Below, piece by piece: positions 1-9,992 of a stretch of 64,000 bases of DNA (positions are counted from its first letter, which is position 1; each line of letters begins with the position of its first letter). The DNA is from Psococerastis gibbosa (taxonomy: Eukaryota > Arthropoda > Insecta > Psocodea > Psocidae): the NCBI GenBank assembly GCA_963971405.1, contig OZ020484.1, positions 15,500,001 to 15,564,000 on the forward strand, read 5' to 3'. The position numbers were made by a program, and so were the translations under genes. The notes under the pieces are model-generated. The model had not been told where the DNA came from. It saw nothing but the letters and a program-made list of their open reading frames with translations, and searched no databases.

Positions 1-2186
1 ATCAGCACTAGCCCATTTAGGGTCAGTTCCGGTGCCACGGGTAGATTCCTCTTCCTGGAAAATAGAACTACTTCAGTCTTGGTCGGATTAATGCCAAGTC
101 CCTTGTCTTGACACCAGTTTGAGATTATTTGTAGCGCTCGTTTCATTAGGTCGAAAACAACAGTCTGATCTATTCCTGTGACTCCAACCACTACATCATC
201 ACAGTATGCTTGCACAAAATATCTCAGTTCGCCTAAGATACTGAGCAATAGGTCTATAACGAGACACCAGACAATTGGTGAGCACACCCCACCTTGTGGA
301 CATCCCCTTCGGACATTTGCAGTCACTTTGTAGGTGCCCCTTTGAGAGATAATTGTTCTTTGTTTCAGCATTCTTACAATCCATCTAATAATAAGCGGAT
401 CCACGCCTTTTCTCTTGAGTGCGTCTTCAACCGCTTGGAACGTAACGTTGTTGAACGCCCCTTCTATGTCCAGAAAACTACAAAGAACAAACTGTTTATG
501 TTCCAGACCATTTTCAATATATGAAACTAAGCGATGAAGGGCCGATTCTGTAGACCTTCCTGGCCTAAAAGCGTGTTGTCCATCATGTAGTGCCCAATCC
601 CCTTGCAGACGATCTCTTAATTCCCAGTCTACAATGAGCTCCATTTTTTTTAAGAGGAATGAGCTAAGACTTATAGGCCGGAAAGCTTTCGGTTGCGTGT
701 AGTCTGCCTTGCCAGGTTTAGGAATGAAGACGACTGTGATTTGACTCCACAGTTTGGGGATATACCCTAGTCGTAGGCATGATGTGAATAGGGCAGTCAG
801 ATGGGGAGCCAGTAATTTTGCGCCTTGTTGAAGAAGTGCGGGAAAAATCTCATCTACTCCCGGTGCTTTGTAGGGAGAAAACGAACCTATAGCGTGTGAA
901 ATCTTTTCTTCCGTAATGGCAAATTTACTATCTGAGAGAAGAGGTCCGTATTCGTCATAGTGATCTGGGTCATCTTGTACAAGTATGCACTCAGGGAAGT
1001 GTGTCTTCATAAGTTCCATCAGAGCTTCTTCATCGTTTGTTGTAAAGCAGCCGTTGGTAGTTGTAAGGGGACCACTCACAACTCTTTTGTCCTTTGACAG
1101 AGCTTTTTGAAGACGGGTGATTTGAGGCAACGTTGAGATCTCTTCGCAGAAATTGCGCCAAGTGCGCCTCTTTGAATGTCTTATAGCCTTTTTGTATTCA
1201 CCCCTGGCCTGCTTTAGGTTTCGTGCATCAAATTTACTTCCGGTTCTATGCAGCCTATTGTTTAGCATGCGAGTTTTTCGGCGTAGCTTTTCTATCTCGC
1301 TATTCCACCATTTTGTTCCGTTTCTCATGTTTTTTACAATGCATGGGCAGTTTGACTTGTACGCCGTTACAATAGGTGTCGTTATTTGTTGACAGTAATC
1401 TTCAACATCATCTACTGCTGAACACTGCTTTACACAATCAGGTAAGAGATTTTGCAGCGCATTTAGATATTCAACCCAGTTTGTCTTTCGGCGATTTCGG
1501 CCGCTCTCCTCTGTAACAAAAGGTTGCACCTCAATGTGATAGATGATTTGTTTGTGGTCAGAGAGGCTCTCATTGTCCGATACAGTCCAATCTTTGACAT
1601 GTCTCCCAAGGCTTTGGCTACTAATAGTGATGTCGAGCACTTCCTTCCTCACAGCAGTGCAAAAGGTAGGCTTAGCTCCTCGGTTGTGTACCAGCAAGTT
1701 TTCCTCACATATGAATTCCATGAGATCTATACCGCGTTGGTTTATATCAGTACTTCCCCATGCAGTATTGTGTGAGTTTGCATCACAGCCTATTAATATT
1801 TGGAGATTTTCTTTTCTACAGTGCTGCACCAGACTGATGACCTCTGAAGGCGGAGACTCTTCAGAGTGCGAAAAATAGGCAGATGCTATTACCATTCGGG
1901 TCCCGTTTATTGTCACAGCAATCGCAACTAAGTCTCGGGTGAGAAATTGAGGAAGCATTTCTGCTGGGATCCCTTCAGTCAGTATAGCTGCCCTGGGGTT
2001 TTCACTAGGTTTGCAAACGAATAGTTTGCCCTTAAATCCGAAAAGACCGCGTACTACACCATCATTTCCAGTATAGGGCTCCTGAATTAGTGCTATGTTG
2101 AAATTTTCACACACCATTGTCTGTACAAAAACTGCAGTGGCTGCAATTGCATGCTGCAAGTTAATTTGTATGATTTTAAGCATCAT
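1..2186 (-). CDS. LINE ORF2: AP-type endonuclease and reverse transcriptase, runs off the left edge
   Basis: This ORF encodes the enzyme that nicks target DNA and copies the element's RNA by target-primed reverse transcription. I read about 728 codons from ATG at 2186-2184 to base 1 without a stop. Endonuclease motifs in order are QINLQH (residue 7), LIQEPYTG (33, catalytic E36), ASAYF (about 101), DANSHNTAWGS (135), LDITISS (184) and SDH (209-211). RT motifs follow: YKAPGVDEIFP, FIPKPGK, KAFRPISLSS, QHAFRPGRSTESA, FLDIEGAF (about residue 570), RRGCPQGGVCSP and the catalytic box YCDD (bases 206-195), a variant of the common YADD. Any RNase H domain would lie outside the window. The start codon overlaps the ORF1 stop as ATGA, which suggests coupled termination and reinitiation as known for some insect LINEs. 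All visible catalytic residues are present. Confidence 0.93.
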   Translation of the reverse strand, partial: MMLKIIQINLQHAIAATAVFVQTMVCENFNIALIQEPYTGNDGVVRGLFGFKGKLFVCKPSENPRAAILTEGIPAEMLPQFLTRDLVAIAVTINGTRMVIASAYFSHSEESPPSEVISLVQHCRKENLQILIGCDANSHNTAWGSTDINQRGIDLMEFICEENLLVHNRGAKPTFCTAVRKEVLDITISSQSLGRHVKDWTVSDNESLSDHKQIIYHIEVQPFVTEESGRNRRKTNWVEYLNALQNLLPDCVKQCSAVDDVEDYCQQITTPIVTAYKSNCPCIVKNMRNGTKWWNSEIEKLRRKTRMLNNRLHRTGSKFDARNLKQARGEYKKAIRHSKRRTWRNFCEEISTLPQITRLQKALSKDKRVVSGPLTTTNGCFTTNDEEALMELMKTHFPECILVQDDPDHYDEYGPLLSDSKFAITEEKISHAIGSFSPYKAPGVDEIFPALLQQGAKLLAPHLTALFTSCLRLGYIPKLWSQITVVFIPKPGKADYTQPKAFRPISLSSFLLKKMELIVDWELRDRLQGDWALHDGQHAFRPGRSTESALHRLVSYIENGLEHKQFVLCSFLDIEGAFNNVTFQAVEDALKRKGVDPLIIRWIVRMLKQRTIISQRGTYKVTANVRRGCPQGGVCSPIVWCLVIDLLLSILGELRYFVQAYCDDVVVGVTGIDQTVVFDLMKRALQIISNWCQDKGLGINPTKTEVVLFSRKRNLPVAPELTLNGLVL

Positions 2187-3820
2187 AATGGCAATCTTTG
2201 TTCAGCAGTTTGAGAGGGAATGTCCGACATATTCTCCTTAGAATTTTGCCCCTTTCCCGATAGTATTCTCCTTGATCTGTCCACCGCCCTCACGGCCTCC
2301 AGATAAACTGGGCAGGCCATTGAATCTACTCTGTGTCCGACACATTCACATATGTAACACTTTAAGGGCTCCACGCAGCCCTTCGCCCTATGGCCTTGGT
2401 CTCCACACCTTCTACATCTCTCTGGAAGCCTTTGGCTGTTATCGCACTTTCTGTGCCCGAATTTCTGGCAGCATGAGCAAAAGTCAGGAATTACCATTTC
2501 TCTGATTTTGGCTTTTACCCAGCCAACACTCATAGAGGCCATATTTATAGCTTTTAGAGCAATATTGGTTGGCATCCTCACTACCACACTACAGGTCCCG
2601 AATTGATTGAGTCGCAAAGTGCCAACTTGAAAAGAGTTCTCATCAGCAGACAGGTATTGTGCTAAGGTTTCTTTAAGTTCCGTCTGGCTCACTGTTTCAT
2701 CCAATCCGCTGATTATAACCGGTTTTAATTTATTAGTCACTATCACATCAGAGTTTGTTTTGGCTCGGATTTCTGCCACAAGCGCCTGATTTGCTCCTAT
2801 TCTTGTTTCCTTTACGACGACTCTAATGTCCCCCTGTTGAGTTTGGGTCAGCTTCTTTACAGTGACCCCCATCGCCTTAGGTTTAATTTCAGACTTAATT
2901 TTTGAGACCACATCAGCAAAGGACTCACCAGTATTACGTTTAACAACGATTGTTTCATTTCTTGGATTCGGCTTGCCAAATTTGGCTTTTGATTTGTCTG
3001 GTGCCCAAACACCCACCTCCATTTTTAGATCTCTATATAAGCATTCAATAAACTTTCGGAGTTTTTCAGCATCGGTTAACCCAGAAACTGTTATAGTACA
3101 TTTCTTCGTTGGAACGTTAGCAATAATTGGTTTAATTTTTCTTAAGGCCTCAAGAATTTGGTCCTCAATTTTTTCATCATTTTCTAGAAAACCAATAATT
3201 GTTCTGCGGGAGTCACTTACAGGTTATTCTTCATCCCCTTCTAGAATTGCTGAGTCTTTGCTTACTGCTGTGACGATTAGACCTGGGGACGGATTCTTTT
3301 GTAATACCTGATGGACAGCTGGAAGCTGTGAAACCAATCTTTTAATAAGACTCTCCGAACTACAGGAACTACTGTCTTTCACATCGAACAAAAAGATTCG
3401 TAGTTCTTCCCCGTTTGTTATCATGCTTCTCTTGCTAGGCTTAGTACATTCAAAGGCCAATTTTGGCCACCATTGGTTGCACAGCTCTTTTATTTGGTGG
3501 TTATCAATGTACTTACAGATTTTTTCATTTATCTCCGAGGCCTGAATCTCCCGTTTCATCTCGTTGAAAGAACTCGTTTGCGTTCCAACAGTTTCAATCG
3601 AGCGGCACGGTGAGCTTTTATAACTATCCATGATTTCCAAAATCCCTTTTATGGCCAGTATATTGTTCTCCTTAGTGGCAGAGCCATTTTCGACTTCATT
3701 TAATAATTTTTGAAGCCCCTCCTCTATGGTCCGCTTAAATTCACCATCGTCATCATAATTATGACAGAAATTCGTTCTTCGTCTCTTAACTCCAGGGCTA
3801 TCCAGTGATAGATCGGGCAT
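2183..3820 (-). pseudogene. LINE ORF1: gag-like RNA-binding protein with three CCHC zinc knuckles and one in-frame stop
   Basis: This frame encodes the nucleic-acid-binding partner of ORF2. The first in-frame ATG is at 3820-3818 (MPDLSLDSPGVKRRR); an upstream stop closes the frame before any earlier ATG. The frame is open except for a TAA at 3226-3224 (codons ..GDEE-stop-PVSD..), beyond which the same frame continues to a TGA at 2185-2183. The C-terminal third holds a degenerate knuckle (CSCCQKFGHRKC), a canonical CX2CX4HX4C (CRRCGDQGHRAKGC) and a CX2CX4HX6C (CYICECVGHRVDSMAC), the usual Jockey-superfamily trio. The middle part (AEKLRKFIECLYRDLK, then VIISGLDETVSQTELKE) is consistent with an RRM-like fold. 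A single point change explains the break, so this copy is probably dead in ORF1 unless the stop is read through. Confidence 0.85.
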
Positions 3821-3900
3821 AGACGATCGCCTTTGTGGTGAGGCTCGCACAAGCAGAGGCTTTCGCTTAAAAATTTCCAAACTTTTTACATTCCAGTCAC

Positions 3901-4206
3901 TTGTGATAACTTATTTATATTTTCTTCGGACATTTCACCATAGCAGCTGTGATGTGAACACACGCGAACAGCACTAAAAGCTGAGCAATACACAAAATAA
4001 AAAGAGTTAAAAACTTAATATTTCCTTTAAAACCAATTTCACTGCAGGCGTAAACAAGATGCATCCGTTCACGACCGAGTCTTGACGGACACTCCCCTAA
4101 TGTATAGTAGAAAAATTTCCAGGTAGCAATGGGTGAAAAATTCATGGAAGTAAAAATATGACTAATTGCCAAATAGTGTTCTAGTCTGCCGTGAAAAATA
4201 TCTTAC
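3901..4206 (-). other. Intron sequence after CCDC149-like exon 3, possibly with the LINE 5' UTR
   Basis: No gene, splice-supported exon or clear repeat boundary is seen. An 85-codon open stretch at 3915-4172 has no recognisable protein character. The border between LINE and host intron lies somewhere here but cannot be placed. Confidence 0.5.
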
Positions 4207-4490
4207 CTGTTTTCCATAACAAGAGCGTCAAGATCTATTATGCCACTTGAATGTCCTTTCAATAAAATATTACACTCATGGTTAAGGCGGTGTAATTTAC
4301 ATTTGTAAGCATCTCTCTCTGTCACAAGTTCTTGCTTTTCATCAAACATGGCCTGCAAATCAGCTTCTAGTTGACACTTCTTTTTTTGTAGTTCTTCTAT
4401 TTGCTCTACAAGCTCTTCTTCTCTTCGCAAGTTCGCTCCGTCTACCTCTGGCTTGCTTATGTTGCCTTTACTCATCCGACATCTAAGAGC
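4207..4490 (-). CDS. CCDC149: CCDC149-like exon 3
   Basis: The acceptor TTGTTTCTAG precedes base 4490 and the donor CAG/GTAAGA follows 4207. The exon is 284 nt, phase 0 in and phase 2 out, reading ALRCRMSKGNIS at its start and LDALVMENR at its end. Heptad-rich sequence (EEELVEQIEELQKKKCQLEA) marks a coiled coil. This is the most conserved part of the family and carries the identification. Confidence 0.88.
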
Positions 4491-6193
4491 CTAGAAACAA
4501 TATAATATGACCTTTCAGATGCAAAATATTCCGTTTAAAGAAGAGGCAATGACTAGAAATTTTCCACCAGAGGGCCTACTATACCGTTTAGAATTAACTT
4601 ATTCTTGGGGTTAAAAATGTAAACAAAACCATTTTGTATATCACTTTCCATTCCAAAATTATCTTGTTTACTTAAATTTTTAATCCCAGGTTCCGATTAA
4701 AAATAATCGTCATAGTAGGCCCTCTGGAGACTTATTATAAAAATTAAATTGTATATTTGTGGCTAATAGTTTCAAAATCAACCAAAAGCCCACGAGATAC
4801 AGTGGTTTGTCCAAACACTCTTATATTATTATTATTATCATTGAATATATAACACTTAGTGTTATTAATATTAATTATTATTAATATATAACACTTAGTG
4901 TTATATATTCAATGTTATTATTATTTGAACTAGTGGATTAGACTTAAGCTGCTTGTTATGTGAGATATGTTATTTATTATGCAAGTTTAGTTGAAATAAT
5001 TTTGTATGTTTAATTTTTTTATTTTATTTTAAGGCAGGGAAGATTGGGAAGATTGTTATCGATCTACGTACGGTGACCCTACCATTATTGTAAGCCGGCT
5101 GCCTTACCAAGTTGAATCCAGCGGACCAGAGCAGGTTCAAAGATGCAGATAACTTGGTAGTGTGCACAGTGCCGGTAGGGAAACATGGTAGGACTTGTCC
5201 TGGTCACCTCCGAACTAATTGTGTGACTTCACTGTGTTTCCCAAGTGGTTCGGAATCCACTATAATCAGGAGGTCCCCTGTCCTATGGGCCCACACCGTA
5301 GCCTGGGACTGTGTCCAACCATACTACTACTACTACTACCATTATTGTGATTTCGTTTCATGTTTCCATACACGTTTATTTACTATATGTTTTATCCCAG
5401 AAATATATAATAGTACAGATTGGTGGGAAATATAGTACAATGAACCAGGGAAATTTAATACGTCACTTTGATACATATTGTGTTTCGACGCCCCGCCGTC
5501 AATCCATCCCACGTTGGTTTCCATGACTGATATTTATTTTATTACTTATTATTATAAAGAAAAACTGTTGTTCGACTTACCTGTACATCTCCTAAAGCAT
5601 CTCTAAGTTTTTGTCGCAAAGTTTCAACCTCCAATCGCAGTGTTTTGGTGGATTCGACTGTTGGAACTTCAGCTGGTTCAAATGAAGAACATGGCTGTCT
5701 CCGCCTCATATCTTCTATGACGCCTTTTAAATAATCTTTTTCATTTTTAAAGCAGGCGATTTCCTTATTTAATATAATCAGGGCTTCACATTTACTATCA
5801 AGCTTCCGTTTTAAAGTGAGATTCTAAAATATACATACAGTAAGTTAATATATGTAAATTGTGTTTAATGTACCTGCAATTTTTATAGCTGGCGTAGCTG
5901 CCGCTAGTTCTTAAGTTTAAACGCGATTATGTACTTTTAAGTTACGGAACCGATCGGGTTATCTGACAGCCCCATTGAATTTATAAAACGAAAATACAGA
6001 TCTAAGACTTCAGATTATTAGTATTATTGTTATATTGCTCTAGCAGAAAAATTATTGTAAATTAGAAGTTGCATAGCCTGTAAAGTTTCGTTAAGTTACA
6101 GACCTCAGCCAGTATGTTTTCAACATAATCATCCATACTACAGTCCTTGTGAGGTTCTTTGCCAAAAGCTCCTTTACCGGACCTTGTCACCAT
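4207..6193 (-). CDS. CCDC149: CCDC149 homologue, first three recognisable exons (gene continues left)
   Basis: Coiled-coil protein of unknown biochemical role, conserved across animals. Three exons, 6193-6104, 5823-5581 and 4490-4207, join in phase 0, 0 and leave in phase 2. The reading runs SKCEALIILNKEIACF and LRLEVETLRQKL, then LVEQIEELQKKK, CKLHRLNHEC and GIIDLDALVMENR. From memory the vertebrate protein has the same order, with SKxEALLILSxEL near its start and RLNQELNHILSG..IIDVDALCMENR later, so identity is well supported. The segment between these blocks is shorter than in vertebrates. The continuation after MENR should lie further left, and the LINE at 1-3900 occupies that intron or part of it on the same strand. 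Confidence 0.85.
4568..4726. mobile_element. MITE of the 'TGTAAACAAA-core' family, termini CAGAGGGCCTACTAT
   Basis: A 159-bp element in intron 2 of the CCDC149-like gene with inverted ends (CAGAGGGCCTACTAT / ATAGTAGGCCCTCTG). Its interior (TGTAAACAAAACC..CACTTTCCATT..TATCTTGTTTAC) matches the interior of the elements at 40922-41090 and 58952-59111, whose ends are quite different. It is non-coding. Confidence 0.75.
4839..4914. repeat. AT-rich palindrome
   Basis: Inverted repeat with arms of about 26 bp (CATTGAATATATAACACTTA and its complement), each arm holding a smaller palindrome TAACACTTAGTGTTA. It lies in an intron. No gene is seen in the surrounding 4727-5091. Confidence 0.7.
5092..5335 (+). 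mobile_element. SINE with (CTA)n tail, copy 1
   Basis: About 240 bp beginning GCCGGCTGCCTTACCAAG and ending in CTA repeats. It is flanked by a perfect 13-bp direct repeat CTACCATTATTGT (5079-5091 and 5336-5348; the first bases of the right copy merge with the tail). Near-identical copies sit at 7655-7891 and 18525-18810. The head resembles the start of 5S rRNA. The roughly 74-codon open frame shared by the copies is a side effect of their similarity. Confidence 0.85.
5581..5823 (-). CDS. CCDC149: CCDC149-like exon 2
   Basis: The acceptor ATTTTAG precedes base 5823 and the donor ACAG/GTAAGTCG follows 5581. The exon is 243 nt, phase 0 at both ends. It encodes a coiled coil: NLTLKRKLDSKCEALIIL, then NKEIACFKNEKDYLK, a Pro/Ser-rich linker (PCSSFEPAEVPTVES) and LRLEVETLRQKLRDALGDVQ. 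Confidence 0.85.
6104..6193 (-). CDS. CCDC149: CCDC149-like exon 1 with probable start codon
   Basis: ATG at 6193-6191 opens 30 codons (MVTRSGKGAFGKEPHK, then MDDYVENILAE) that join exon 2 in phase 0. An in-frame TAA lies upstream. The donor GAG/GTCTGT is weak (no GTAAG or GTGAG), so this exon is less certain than the next two. An alternative is a different first exon further right. Confidence 0.55.
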
Positions 6194-7565
6194 ATTAACA
6201 AGCCGTTGGCTATTTTAAAATACTTTTCTTCTATTTCGGAAATAAGATATTGTGATTTTTCTACGTCTAAATTTTATTAACAATTAAAATTGACGATTAA
6301 TTTGAAAATATAAACAAATAGCAGACGACTTTTATCAATAAGTGGTAGCAGAAACTGCGAGAGCCATTGAAATAAAAGCGGGAAAAGTTCCAAACTCCAA
6401 TCATTCTACAGAACTTATTATATTCTATTCATTCCCTTCCATCAATTTAGCTTTTGGTAACCAACTCATTAATGCTTGTTAGTTAGCTAATTAGACACAT
6501 ACTATAACCTATTACTATGATTAGTTAGGGAATCGCAGTACTTACCGTAGCTGTTCTGCTCAGTTCTACTTGAATACGTTACCGTATGGTGTATATACTG
6601 CATGTACTGTAAGACAAGTAGAAGATTCGTACCGTAACGGAGAACTTCTTTCCTATGGGATAATTATTCAAAGTGGTGGATTGTACATACCTTATGAAGA
6701 TAAACATGTTCTTCTTCTTCAAGTTACAGCAGGCCGGTTGGTTGGTAACAACGTGTGGCATCGATCGATCGATAACTATATGGTATCGGTAACTAGGTTC
6801 CGTTATCTTGAGTGTTCATTGTTTTTAGTAATTTAATTTAACATACCGTACTTATTGTATGTATGTAAGAAAAATAATCCGTGAGAGCCTAGCTAGTCCT
6901 ACATCGTTATGCTTTTTTACTAGAAAAGAATGGACTGTCTGCCTACCTAAGTTAGTAGGGTAACAATTAAAGAAACCAAAATCCTATTGTCAAACAGTAA
7001 CTTAAATTTTTTTAAATAATAATCTTGAATGTAATTACAACCACTTCCCCCTACGCTCTACGGTACATAGGCAGGAACCTTTGCTGCATGTATCTTCGCG
7101 AGTACCTATACCTACCTAAGTAAGTGATTCTTACATATTTCATTAACAATTAATTTATTGAATCCATTTACAAAGTTCATATATTACAGTAACTTACAAC
7201 TACACAATCTGGACAGAACTGTATTCTATTAATGTAACAAAATTGGAAATTTAACTACCTACCCACACGAGCTTGTCCATGCTGTACACACAAAAACTAC
7301 AATTGACCAATGCAGTGGGCAGTGTCTTATAGTTCTCCTAGGCCTATAACAGCAGATGGCGTAGCCTACCAAGAAATAGATTATTGCTATAATCTACCGA
7401 AAAGGTAATGCAGCCTTCGTAATATTGGTAGGGTACACCTTTAGGGCTTTAGACGCTATTCGATTGGCCTCCACAGGAATATTAGAATTATGAAATAATA
7501 CTGGCCAAGGCTCGGCGGCAGACATAAATACGATAATAAAAGCGTGGAATAATTCAATGGGCTAC
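6194..7565. other. Intergenic or 5'-flanking sequence
   Basis: AT-rich sequence upstream of the CCDC149-like start. Promoter elements cannot be called with confidence, and I see no exon, RNA gene or known repeat. Confidence 0.5.
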
Positions 7566-8087
7566 AAGGCGGCAATTCCACCGGCGAATTTACTTCATTT
7601 GTAATTTTTTGTTTGTTTTGTTTTAAGGAGACTATTAAGTTATGTAGATACTTAGTAGTAGTATGGTTGGACACAGTCCCAGGCCACGATGTGGGCCCAT
7701 AGGACAGTGGACCTCCTGATTATAGTGGATTCCGAACCACTTGGGAAACACAGTGAAGTCGCACGATTAGTTCGGAGGTGACCAGGACAAGTCCTACCAT
7801 GCTTCCCTACCGGCACTGTGCACACTACCAAGTTATCTGCATCTTTGAACCTGCTCTGGTCCGCTGGATTCAACTTGGTAAGGCGGCCGGCTATGTAGAT
7901 ACTTAACTTATCTATAATAAATTAAGTTATAATATGGTAGCAGACATCATTAATAAGTCTCTACCATATTATAACTTTATTTATAATAAATAAGTTAAGT
8001 ATCTACATAATAGTCTGCTTAAAACAAAACAAACAAAAAATCTCATATCACAAATGAAGTAAATTCGCCGGTGGAATTGGCGCCTTA
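7566..8087. mobile_element. Fold-back MITE A, split by a SINE
   Basis: The two halves are near-perfect inverted copies, from AAGGCGGCAATTCCACCGG to CCGGTGGAATTGGCGCCTT. The stem continues through the ATGAAGTAAATTCGCC side and GTAGATACTTAACTTATC, with a hairpin tip around TGGTAGCAGACATC. The SINE at 7655-7891 inserted in its left arm. With the SINE removed the element is about 270 bp. Confidence 0.8.
7655..7891 (-). mobile_element. SINE with (CTA)n tail, copy 2
   Basis: Minus-strand copy with its head GCCGGCCGCCTTACCAAG at 7891 and its tail of TAC repeats at 7655. It is flanked by the perfect 14-bp direct repeat TATGTAGATACTTA (7641-7654 and 7892-7905). It lies inside fold-back MITE A, so it is younger than that element. 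Confidence 0.88.
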
Positions 8088-8247
8088 GCTAACAAGTACT
8101 GTCAGGCTAATTTCGAGAAAACCGCAGTTGAAGTTTAATGGTCTGTATTCTAAACAGTGGACAATATTTGCAAACCCTTATAGCTCAACAACTATGTACA
8201 TGATAGAGATTATACCATGGCCATTGCTCATTAAGATTGGCTCTCGG

Positions 8248-8420
8248 CAAGGCCGTAGCCAGGATTTTTTTTTTTTTGGGGGGGGGGGGGTTCAGAAATT
8301 TTATCGGTTATTACACAGTAGTTTTTATTTTTCCTCTCAAAATCCGATTCTGCCTAGTGTCAAGCCAGTTCATTTCGGGGGGGGGGGGGGGGGGGCTTGA
8401 ACCTCACTGTCTACGGCCTT
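8248..8420. mobile_element. Short DNA element with GGCCGTAG ends and oligo-G tracts
   Basis: Inverted ends AAGGCCGTAG / CTACGGCCTT are flanked by a perfect direct repeat GGCTCTCGG (8239-8247 and 8421-8429; two further bases also match). The interior has T10/G12 and G20 homopolymer runs and no gene. The superfamily is uncertain; a 9-11-bp duplication would suit a Mutator-like origin. A partial relative lies at 32228-32414. Confidence 0.7.
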
Positions 8421-9809
8421 GGCTCTCGGATATTGTTATGGTGCACTTATCTCAAAAAATAAAAAAATGTCACTTGTACCAATTGTACCATTGGCTTCTA
8501 ACCCATTCAATTAATATTTAATATACCTAGTAGATGTAAACATTATCACAATAAAAGTAAGGTAGGTTTATCGTGTTAGGATAGGCTATAAGCATACTAA
8601 TAACAAAACATTCGTTGGTATTACCAGCAATATAAACTTTAGATCCAATTATTTTGTCTTTAATAGTAATTTCAATATCTATAGGCCTAATACCCTATTT
8701 ACCCATATAGACAGATATATGGTGCAATATTAGAGACTGCCATCAAAGTAGTCAAGGCTATAAGCAAACTTGTGTGGGTGTGTATAACGCATTTTGATTG
8801 TAAAAAGCGAGAGAGACCTCCTCTATGCAAATGGTGGAGTACCGCAGTCAAATATTTGGACACTCCGCAGATTCCTGAGCAATATGAGAGCTACAAATAA
8901 GAGGTCTCTTGAAGGTAGACTCCCTCGGGTCAGAATCTCGTCGCTGTCAGGCGAGGAGCAGTTCCAGTCTCAAGAAGTGGATGTCGGACACCCATCTGAA
9001 AAATAACAAAAACGCGTTGGCACTAGGGCTCTATATTAGACAGGTATTGTCATCCGCCATTTTTTATCCATTATAAGTCTGGTGTATAAGCCAAGCATTG
9101 GGTGTTTACCTATTTATTATTAGAAATTTATCGTTGTTTATTTATTATTATTTAAAAAACGTTCTACCAATTAGGGAAATGTTTAATAAAAAAAATACTA
9201 AAACGTGTTTTAGTTTCTTTTAATCTTTTACTTTTCTTATAACACTTACCATATAGGAAATATAGCATACGAAATGGCGGATGGCAATACACGGGTATAT
9301 AGTGCCTTAGATAGTACACAACAGGTTTGAAATGCAACCATACTTGTAGCCTATAATGGAGAGAGCCTCGGGACTTGTACATTTCCTCGCCGGGCATTAC
9401 CTCGCTGGTCAATACACCGCCAAAATAATTATTGAACCATCGGGCGTTGCATCTCTTTTCTTACAATAAATCAAAAGCGGACAACGCATCGCCCGTTTCT
9501 AAAAACAGGACAGCGTATCAAGGTATAGGGAAAAAAAAACTGTGCCATGTGCGTATAGTGGGACAGTCTTTCAGTTGCATGTATAACGTACGCGATAAAA
9601 GGACACAACAAAGTTACTTTATGATTTCATTTGGGGCAGACTAGGCGCTTAAATACACTCCAGCTCAGAACTTGGCACTTGTCACCAGAGACAAGCAGAT
9701 TCATTTCACTAACGTCCCTTACAAATTTTCCATGAGGTAGCCATTTGACTCAAGCTACCTACTGTTCCATCTTAAAATCTTGTCGAGATAGGTAGAGCAA
9801 AAAATCAAG
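8421..9809. other. Intergenic sequence between the CCDC149-like and sidestep-like genes
   Basis: AT-rich. A 70-codon frame at 8794-9006 has no recognisable motif. The 3' UTR and polyadenylation site of the sidestep-like gene may fall here, because both known genes lie on the minus strand, but no signal can be chosen with confidence. Confidence 0.4.
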
Positions 9810-9821
9810 CTACATACTCAC

Positions 9822-9992
9822 CACACTCTCACAACGAGAGTCATCAACAGTTACATGGGAATAAGGGGGCAGCGTCTTGGATATATCAATTTCTGCATAT
9901 TCCGTTGGCTCTATGAGGCAGCGCTGAGTACCGACCAGCCTACACACTCCCTGCCGGGGTAATGACAAGTCAACGTATGTCACTTCATCTCT
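9822..9992 (-). CDS. Sidestep-like exon: distal cytoplasmic tail
   Basis: The acceptor CTTTCCAG precedes 9992. The exon enters in phase 0 and reads [15 protein letters not shown], then [20 protein letters not shown]. EVTYxxLSLP and PTEYAxID are recurrent in tails of this family and offer tyrosines that could be phosphorylated. The reading either stops at TAG (9812-9810, adding VSM) or splices at GTG/GTGAGT after 9822; the sequence allows both. Confidence 0.85.

Larger units (their letters stand above)
1..3900 (-). mobile_element. LOA/Jockey-type non-LTR retrotransposon, 3' part outside the window
   Basis: Two-ORF LINE read right to left: a zinc-knuckle ORF1 followed by an endonuclease/reverse-transcriptase ORF2. 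Neither the 5' end nor the 3' tail can be fixed. The right limit of about 3900 is only where ORF1-related sequence ends, and the 3' end lies left of base 1, so target duplications cannot be tested. The long intact ORF2 implies recent activity. The clade call (LOA-like) rests on the RT wording FRPISLSSFLLKKME and is an inference. Confidence 0.9.

Noticed and set aside
3915..4172. 85-codon minus-strand frame upstream of the LINE ORF1
   Set aside because: No domain, no matching splice sites, AT-rich residues; probably LINE 5' UTR or intron.
5092..5335. Conserved 74-codon protein shared by three loci
   Set aside because: The similarity extends over the whole SINE including non-coding ends, and the frame has no splice or domain support.
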